Of a DNA stretch of 64,000 bases, positions 58,517 through 64,000 are shown one piece after another (position 1 is the stretch's first letter; each line of letters starts with the position of its first letter). The position numbers and the translations under genes were made by a program. The notes below the pieces were generated by a model, which made no database searches, had not been told where the DNA came from, and was given only the letters and a program-made list of their open reading frames with translations. Where the stretch lies: NCBI RefSeq assembly GCF_002968295.1, contig NZ_CP134399.1:1922001-1986000 (forward strand), read 5' to 3'. This DNA is from Mycobacterium sp. ITM-2016-00317 (GTDB lineage: Bacteria; Actinomycetota; Actinomycetes; Mycobacteriales; Mycobacteriaceae).

Positions 58517-60756
58517 TGCTTCTGCACCTCCTTCTCTGCCGGGGTCATGAACATGCCGGACGGGGCGAAGATCCGCGACGGTATCGGGTCGTCCTCGCTC
58601 GTCGGGCCTGCGTTGCCGCGAATCGTCTTGAGCGCCACGATCACTCCGGCGGTGACCACGATGATCACCAGCACGGCGAAGACGATCGACAGCGTGCCCT
58701 GGATGAACGTGTTGCGGATGACGGCGTCGAGCTGACCGGCATCCTTGGCCGCCCCGAAACTCGTGGCGCCGCCGTCACGGGCGTTGCGGTACTGGAAATG
58801 CTGCGTCCAGTAGCCGACCTTGGGATCCCCGGAGAAGATCTTCTGCCAGGAGGCCGTCATGGTCACCACCAGGTCCCACAGCAGCGGAATGCCCGGTATC
58901 CACGCCCATTTCAGCATCCCGCGTTTGATCACCACGACCGTCACCACCGTCAGGGCGATGGCCGCCAGCAGCTGGTTGGCGATACCGAACAGCGGGAACA
59001 GCGTGTTGATGCCGCCCAACGGGTCGGTGACCCCCATCAGCAGGATGCTGCCCCACGCGGCGACGACGACCACACTGCAGATCCACGCACCGACCCGCCA
59101 GCTCGGATTGCGCAGCTTCGTGAACGGACCGCCGAGGTTGCTCAGGCCGTCGGACAGCATGAACCGCGCCACCCGGGTGCCCGCGTCGACGGTGGTGAGG
59201 ATGAACAGCGCCTCGAACATGATCGCGAAGTGGTACCAGAACGCCTTGAGGCTCTCGCCACCGAAGACCTGGTGCAGCACCTCGGACATGCCGAACGCCA
59301 GCGTCGGGGCGCCACCGGTGCGCGACACGATGGATTCCTCGCCGACGCCCGCGGCGGCATCGGTGATCTCCTGGGCGGTGATCGGCGCACCGGACAGGCC
59401 CAGCCCGTTGACGTAGTCGGCCGCGCTCTGGGCGGTGGTGCCTGTCGAGGCGGCGGGGGCGTTCATCGCGAAGTACAGGTGCTGGTTGAGGATCGCGGCG
59501 GTGATCAGCGCCATGATCGCCACGAACGACTCGGTGAGCATGCCGCCGTAGCCGATGAGCCGCATCTGGCTTTCCTTCTCCAGCAGCTTGGGCGTGGTGC
59601 CCGAGGAGATCAGCGCATGGAATCCCGACAGCGCACCGCAGGCGATGGTGATGAACAGGAACGGGAACAGTGAACCGGCGAACACCGGCCCCGTGCCGCT
59701 GGCGGCGAACGACGAGATCGCCGGCGCCTCCATCACCGGCCGTGCCAGCAGGATCCCGATCGCCAGCAGCGCGATGGTGCCGACCTTCATGAACGTCGAC
59801 AGGTAGTCGCGGGGCGCCAACAGCAGCCACACCGGCAGCACCGACGCGGCCAGGCCGTAGAGGATGATGCACCACGACAACGTCACCTTCGACAGCGTGA
59901 ACCACTCGACGCCCCACGCGGTGTCGGCGACCCAGCCGCCCGCGACCACCGCGAGCAGCAGCAGCGCCACGCCGATCAGTGAGACCTCCGAGACGCGGCC
60001 CGGGCGCAGGTATCTCAGGTACAGGCCCATGAAGATCGCGATCGGGATCGTCATCGCGATGGAGAAGACGCCCCACGGGCTTTCGGCGAGCGCGCCGACC
60101 ACCACCAGCGCCAGCACCGCCAGCAGGATCACCATGATGACCAGCACGCCGACGATCGCGGCAACCCCGCCGACGACACCGAGTTCGTCGCGCGCCATCT
60201 GCCCCAGGGACCGGCCGCGCCGCCGCACCGAGATCGACATCACGAGGTAGTCCTGCACGCAGCCGGCGACCACGGCGCCGATGATGATCCAGATCGCCCC
60301 CGGCAGATACCCCATCTGGGTGGCCAGCACCGGGCCCACCAGCGGTCCCGCCCCGGCGATCGCGGCGAAGTGGTGACCGAAGAGCACCCGCCGGTCGGTC
60401 GGCATGTAGTCGGTGCCGTTCTCGAAAACCTCTGCCGGCGTGGCGTTGTCGTCGCGCGGGCGGACGATCTTCATCTCGATGAGCCGGGCGTAGAACCGGA
60501 AACCGATGACGTAGGTGCAGACCGCGGCGACGACGAACCAGACCGCGTTGACCGTCTCTCCGCGGAAGAACGCGATCATCGCCCAGGCGATGGCGCCGAG
60601 CACGGCGACGACGGCGAAGATGATCCGGTGCTTGACGGTGATCGGTGATCTGTCGATGATCGCGACAGGCGGCAGATCCTTGTCCGTGCGGATGTAGGTG
60701 ATGTCCCCGTCGGTCTCTTCGACGCGTTCCGATGGTGCGGCGGTGGGTGTGGCCAC
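58450..60756 (-). CDS. cstA: Carbon starvation protein A (pyruvate/peptide carrier)
   Basis: A 768-residue polytopic membrane protein of the CstA family with about 16-18 hydrophobic helices, beginning near residue 40 (FAVVAVLGAIAWAMIAF). Conserved stretches include FGHHFAAIAGAGPLVGPVLA and GALSGFHALISSGTTPK. Family members take up pyruvate or peptides when carbon is short. The start is GTG at 60756 with GGGAG 5 bp upstream; a longer frame extends to 61104 but that part reads as the ligase gene's shadow. The order ligB-cstA matches Rv3062-Rv3063. It is followed by ybdD. Confidence 0.92.
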   Translation of the reverse strand: MATPTAAPSERVEETDGDITYIRTDKDLPPVAIIDRSPITVKHRIIFAVVAVLGAIAWAMIAFFRGETVNAVWFVVAAVCTYVIGFRFYARLIEMKIVRPRDDNATPAEVFENGTDYMPTDRRVLFGHHFAAIAGAGPLVGPVLATQMGYLPGAIWIIIGAVVAGCVQDYLVMSISVRRRGRSLGQMARDELGVVGGVAAIVGVLVIMVILLAVLALVVVGALAESPWGVFSIAMTIPIAIFMGLYLRYLRPGRVSEVSLIGVALLLLAVVAGGWVADTAWGVEWFTLSKVTLSWCIILYGLAASVLPVWLLLAPRDYLSTFMKVGTIALLAIGILLARPVMEAPAISSFAASGTGPVFAGSLFPFLFITIACGALSGFHALISSGTTPKLLEKESQMRLIGYGGMLTESFVAIMALITAAILNQHLYFAMNAPAASTGTTAQSAADYVNGLGLSGAPITAQEITDAAAGVGEESIVSRTGGAPTLAFGMSEVLHQVFGGESLKAFWYHFAIMFEALFILTTVDAGTRVARFMLSDGLSNLGGPFTKLRNPSWRVGAWICSVVVVAAWGSILLMGVTDPLGGINTLFPLFGIANQLLAAIALTVVTVVVIKRGMLKWAWIPGIPLLWDLVVTMTASWQKIFSGDPKVGYWTQHFQYRNARDGGATSFGAAKDAGQLDAVIRNTFIQGTLSIVFAVLVIIVVTAGVIVALKTIRGNAGPTSEDDPIPSRIFAPSGMFMTPAEKEVQKQWDALPQVHGRPSVTSAGTANP

Positions 60757-60869
60757 GATGTCTCCCGGTTCCTTCGTCGGCTCGACTGCGTTTCTGCCCT
60801 GGATCCATGCCTCGTCTCGATACTGGCACCGGACGGAGCGCACATGTGGGGAAACCCCCGTTTGGGACC

Positions 60870-62418
60870 TCAGCTTCCGCGATCGTAGATTTCGCGCACG
60901 GTGTCGATGGTGTCGGCCTCGGCCGCGGTCTTGTCGTCGCGGTATCGGAGCACGCGGGCGAACCGCAGCGCCATGCCGCCCGGATACCGCGACGATGTCT
61001 GCAGACCGTCGAACGCGATCTCCACGACCTGCTCCGGCCGGACCGTCACCACGTACTGATCTGTGGGGCCGTCGGCCAGCTCCAGGAACCGGCCCGTCTG
61101 CCACGCCAGCATCTCATCGGTCATCCCCTTGAATGTCTTCCCGAGCATCACGAAGCCGCCGGTGGCCGGATCGCGGGCACCGAGATGGATGTTGGAGAGC
61201 TTGCCGGTGCGCCGGCCCGAACCCCACTCCACGGCCAGCACCACGAGATCGAGGGTGTGCACGGGCTTGATCTTGAGCCAGCCCGCACCGCGCCTGCCGG
61301 CCTCGTACGGGGCCGACGGGGACTTCGCCATCACGCCTTCGTGACCCGCGGTCAGCGTCGCCTCGAGGAAGGCCTGCGCGGCGGCGGGATCGGAGGTCTC
61401 CAACCGGTCGACGCGGTGGGCGGCAGGCACGGCCGCGTCGAGCCTGGCGATGCGCTCGCGGGCGGGCAGGTCGAGCAGGTCGACACCGTCGGCGTGCAGC
61501 AGATCGAAGAAGAACACCGACAGGCGCTGCTGCATCGGGTCCGGCGTGCCGCCGCGGCGGCCGAAGCGCGACGCGGTGACCTGGAAGCGGTGCGGACGGC
61601 CGTCGGGGCGCAGCGCGATGGCCTCGGCGTCGGCGATCAGGTCGGTGACCGGGAGGGCCAGCGTCGCGTCGACGACCTCGGGCAGCCGGGCGGTCACGTC
61701 GTCGAGGCTGCGGGTGAAGATCGACACCACGTCGCCGCGGCGGTGGATCTGCACGCGTGCGCCGTCGAGCTTGGCCTCGAACAGTGCGGGCCCGCCGAGG
61801 CGGACGAGGGCGTCGGCGACACCGGAGGCCGTCTGGGCCAGCATTGGCCCCACCGGCCTGCCCACCTGCAGAGTGAACTGTTGCAGCGCGGGTTCGCCGC
61901 CGGCGACCGCCGCGGCGGCCACCGCGGGCAGGGCACCGCCCAGCATCGCGGCGCGGCGCACCGCGGCGGCGGGCACGCCCGCGGCCCGGCCGACCGCGTC
62001 GGCCATCACCCCGACCAGCGCGCCCTGCCGCAGCTCGCCGGTGAGCAACCGGCGCAGGAACGTCTGCTCGACCGCGGTGGCCTCGGCGAAGAGCGCGGCG
62101 AGCAGTTCGGCGCGCCGGGCCTGCGATCCGCGGCCCGCGGTCGCACCGATCTCCCCGAACCGGGCGTCGACGTCCTCGACGGTCAGGGTGGGGGTGTCGG
62201 CCAGGCCCCGGAACGGAGCGCAGTGACGCCCAGCCGACGCCGATCTGGCGCTGGGTGAGATCCCCGGACAGCCACGACACGACGATGGCGACCAGCCGCG
62301 GATCACCCTGCTCGCCTGCCGAACGCAGCAGTTCGGCGATGCGGGCGGTCTTGGCCAGCCGCGACGACGAGGACGCGACATCGGCCGAGGCGGTGGCGAC
62401 GTCAACCAGCAGCACCAC
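60870..62418 (-). CDS. ligB: ATP-dependent DNA ligase LigB (frameshifted)
   Basis: An ATP-dependent DNA ligase of about 515 residues when restored, near the 507 of M. tuberculosis LigB. The adenylated Lys is in [14 protein letters not shown] near residue 215; later motifs are [28 protein letters not shown] and [12 protein letters not shown]. It seals nicks in DNA and is not the essential NAD-dependent ligase. The frame breaks near 62207: WASLRSVPG should run to [16 protein letters not shown], and removing one base from a four-C run (62206-62209) restores it. A homopolymer sequencing error is likely. The gene lies 113 bp downstream of the cstA start on the same strand. Confidence 0.88.
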
Positions 62419-62463
62419 ACCACCCTGCCACGGTGCCCGGCCACGCCTGGCGGGCGCCGACGG

Positions 62464-63981
62464 TCAGCGCACCGCGAACGTGATCGAGTGCCATCCGGTC
62501 GCACCGTCGGGGACGGGATCGGCCCGGTCCGGCGTCTGGGCGTAGCCGGAATTGTCGGTGGCCCGCACGGTGACCGTGTGGAAGCCGGGGTCGCGGGCGT
62601 CCCAGCCGAAGCTCCACAACCGCCAGGTGTCACCGGAGTAGGCGTCCCCCAAGGTCGCAGGCTGCCACGGACCGTCGTCGATCTGGACCTCGACGGCGCG
62701 CACCCCGCGCTTCTGCGCCCACGCGGCGCCGCCGAACGTCACCGGACCGACCGGGACGTCCTGCCCGCTGCGCGGCACGTCGATGCGCGAGGCCGTCTTG
62801 ATGGGGCCGCGGGCCGACCAGCCCAGCCGGGTCCAGTAGGCCTGCGCGCGGTCGAAGCGCGTCACCTCAAGATCGGTCACCCATTTGGTGGCCGACACGT
62901 AGCCGTACAGTCCGGGCACCACCAGACGGGCCGGGTAGCCGTGCTCGAGCGGCAGCGGCTCACCGTTCATCCCGACGGCCAGGAGTGCGTCGTCGCCGGT
63001 CAGCGCCTCGACCGGGGTGCCCGCCGTCCAGCCGTCGACCGACATCGACAGCACCATGTCGGCCTCGGACTGCACCCCCGCCTCGGCGAGCAGGTCCTTG
63101 ACCCGGTAGCCGGTCCAGACGGCATTCGAGATGAGCTCGCCGCCAACCGGATTGGACACGCAGGTGAGTGTGACGACCTCTTCGACCACCTCGAAGCGCG
63201 CCAGATCCTGGTAGCGGTAGGTGACTTCGCGGTCCACCAGGCCGTGGATCCGCAGCTGCCAGTCCTCCCGGCTCAGCTGCGGAACCGTCAGCGCGGTGTC
63301 GATGCGGTAGAAGTCGGTGTTCGGGGTGACGAACGACGGCAGCGCGACATCTGCGGGCTGCACCGTGGCCGGGATGGGTGGGGCGGCCCGGTCGATCTTG
63401 GGCAGCGCGAACGCCTCCCGGTCGCCGGACACCGACGACATCCAGCGGTTCACCACCACCCCGAGGACCCCGGCGGCGACGCCGCCGCCGAGCAGGCCGA
63501 GGGTGACCAGCGACAGCCGTCTGCCCTCGTCGGTGCCGTCGCGTTCGTCGGCGTCGGTGAACCGGCCCGACACCAGCAGGCGCAGCACTGCGACCCCGCA
63601 CCCGACGCCCACCACGGTGGGCACGATGTCGGGTGCGGTGGCGCCGGCGCGGGACAGCACCGCGGCGCATCCCACCCCGCCGGCGGCCACGAACATCGCG
63701 CTGCCCAGCGGCCGGCCCCGGGATTCGGCGATCCCCGCGACCGCGGCGATCGCCGCGATGGTCAGCAGCAGGATCACACCGAGCGCCAGCTTGTCGGCGG
63801 TGCCGAAGGTGCTGATCGCCCATTCCTTCACCGGGCCCGGCGTCAGATCGATCACCGCGGAGCCGACCGCGGTGCGCACGTCGGCCTCCGGCCCGAACGC
63901 GGCGGCCACGAGTTGGGCCACCCCGACGCCGACCGCCGCTGCGGCCACCCCGGCCAGCGCCCTGGCGCCGCGCGTGCTCAT
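62464..63981 (-). CDS. Membrane-anchored sulfite-oxidase-family molybdopterin protein
   Basis: A 505-residue protein. Four to five hydrophobic segments fill the first 180 residues ([59 protein letters not shown]). A molybdopterin-binding domain follows, with the molybdenum-ligating Cys in [13 protein letters not shown] near residue 274 and [19 protein letters not shown], then a C-terminal dimerisation-like domain ([19 protein letters not shown]). It is probably an extracytoplasmic oxidoreductase. It begins 19 bp from the right edge and ends 45 bp before ligB. No regulation is visible. Confidence 0.87.
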   Translation of the reverse strand: MSTRGARALAGVAAAAVGVGVAQLVAAAFGPEADVRTAVGSAVIDLTPGPVKEWAISTFGTADKLALGVILLLTIAAIAAVAGIAESRGRPLGSAMFVAAGGVGCAAVLSRAGATAPDIVPTVVGVGCGVAVLRLLVSGRFTDADERDGTDEGRRLSLVTLGLLGGGVAAGVLGVVVNRWMSSVSGDREAFALPKIDRAAPPIPATVQPADVALPSFVTPNTDFYRIDTALTVPQLSREDWQLRIHGLVDREVTYRYQDLARFEVVEEVVTLTCVSNPVGGELISNAVWTGYRVKDLLAEAGVQSEADMVLSMSVDGWTAGTPVEALTGDDALLAVGMNGEPLPLEHGYPARLVVPGLYGYVSATKWVTDLEVTRFDRAQAYWTRLGWSARGPIKTASRIDVPRSGQDVPVGPVTFGGAAWAQKRGVRAVEVQIDDGPWQPATLGDAYSGDTWRLWSFGWDARDPGFHTVTVRATDNSGYAQTPDRADPVPDGATGWHSITFAVR

Positions 63982-64000
63982 CCCGCCAAGGTACCGCCGC

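Noticed and set aside
58775..60829. A 684-codon minus-strand ORF inside cstA
   Set aside because: Out-of-frame shadow; the other minus-strand frame gives a full CstA membrane protein.
1..64000. tRNA or rRNA genes, insertion sequences, phage genes or CRISPR arrays
   Set aside because: None was seen: no transposase or integrase, no regularly spaced repeats and no tRNA-like cloverleaf or ribosomal sequence.

Overview
The window comes from a fast-growing, high-GC mycobacterium (Mycolicibacterium type). The left end carries a GAF-GGDEF-EAL cyclic-di-GMP protein of the DcpA/Rv1354c type next to a ThiF-nitroreductase fusion of the Rv1355c (MoeY) type. The right end carries ybdD-cstA and ATP-dependent DNA ligase B, the Rv3063/Rv3062 pair. 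In M. tuberculosis these two blocks are far apart. From memory, in M. smegmatis they flank one region (about MSMEG_2196 to MSMEG_2277), and the F420 enzyme families MSMEG_2249 and MSMEG_2256 also match genes here. No RNA gene, insertion sequence, phage gene or CRISPR array was seen.

Layout. 1-4569 (minus): GNAT-like protein, MoeY-like fusion, cyclic-di-GMP protein. 4570-5173: the only long gene-free stretch, rich in short palindromes. 5174-7962 (plus): MaoC hydratase, then a flavin monooxygenase plus alpha/beta hydrolase. 7933-9922 (minus): acyl-CoA dehydrogenase plus mycofactocin-type SDR. 10060-15142 (plus): SDR, thiolase, acyl-CoA dehydrogenase, GntR, CoA transferase. 15119-22059 (minus): three crotonases and three AMP-forming CoA ligases. 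22156-27787: GntR, crotonase, thiolase, TetR (minus), crotonase, SDR. 27944-34725 (plus): crotonase, amidohydrolase, CoA ligase, amidohydrolase and a two-subunit acyl-CoA dehydrogenase. 34695-40425: small membrane protein, tiny ORF, SCP2-type thiolase, thioesterase, P450, NYN nuclease, CoA transferase. 40531-48250: two aldehyde dehydrogenases, P450, CoA ligase, isochorismatase-like protein, KshA-like Rieske oxygenase. 48368-54310: Baeyer-Villiger-type monooxygenase plus hydrolase, TetR, then a phosphotransferase, SnoaL-like protein and F420 oxidoreductase. 54366-58225: carboxyltransferase (minus), F420 oxidoreductase and P450 (plus). 58313-63981 (minus): ybdD, cstA, ligB and a membrane-anchored sulfite-oxidase-family protein.

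How it may work together. About 53 kb between the conserved ends is almost entirely catabolic: oxygenases (three P450s, two flavin monooxygenases, one Rieske), two aldehyde dehydrogenases, five CoA ligases, two CoA transferases, six crotonases, four acyl-CoA dehydrogenase genes, two thiolases, an SCP2-type thiolase, a thioesterase and esterase-like hydrolases. This fits oxidation of an alicyclic, terpenoid-like or sterol-like compound, CoA activation and ring or side-chain breakdown. The substrate cannot be read from the sequence.

The most interesting signal is a 21-bp inverted repeat, WTACTGTAA-N3-TTACNGTAW, at six separate promoters over about 30 kb (26122, 27899, 40477, 43357, 48329, 55909). 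Its half-sites contain TACTGT/TACAGT, which read as -10 elements. It would tie the ligases, crotonases, aldehyde dehydrogenases, P450s, Rieske, Baeyer-Villiger and F420 genes into one repressor-controlled regulon. The TetR protein at 25182-25940 is the nearest candidate regulator.

Five otherwise well-conserved genes each carry a single net one-base frameshift, two of them clearly in short G/C runs. This looks more like residual sequencing error than gene decay.
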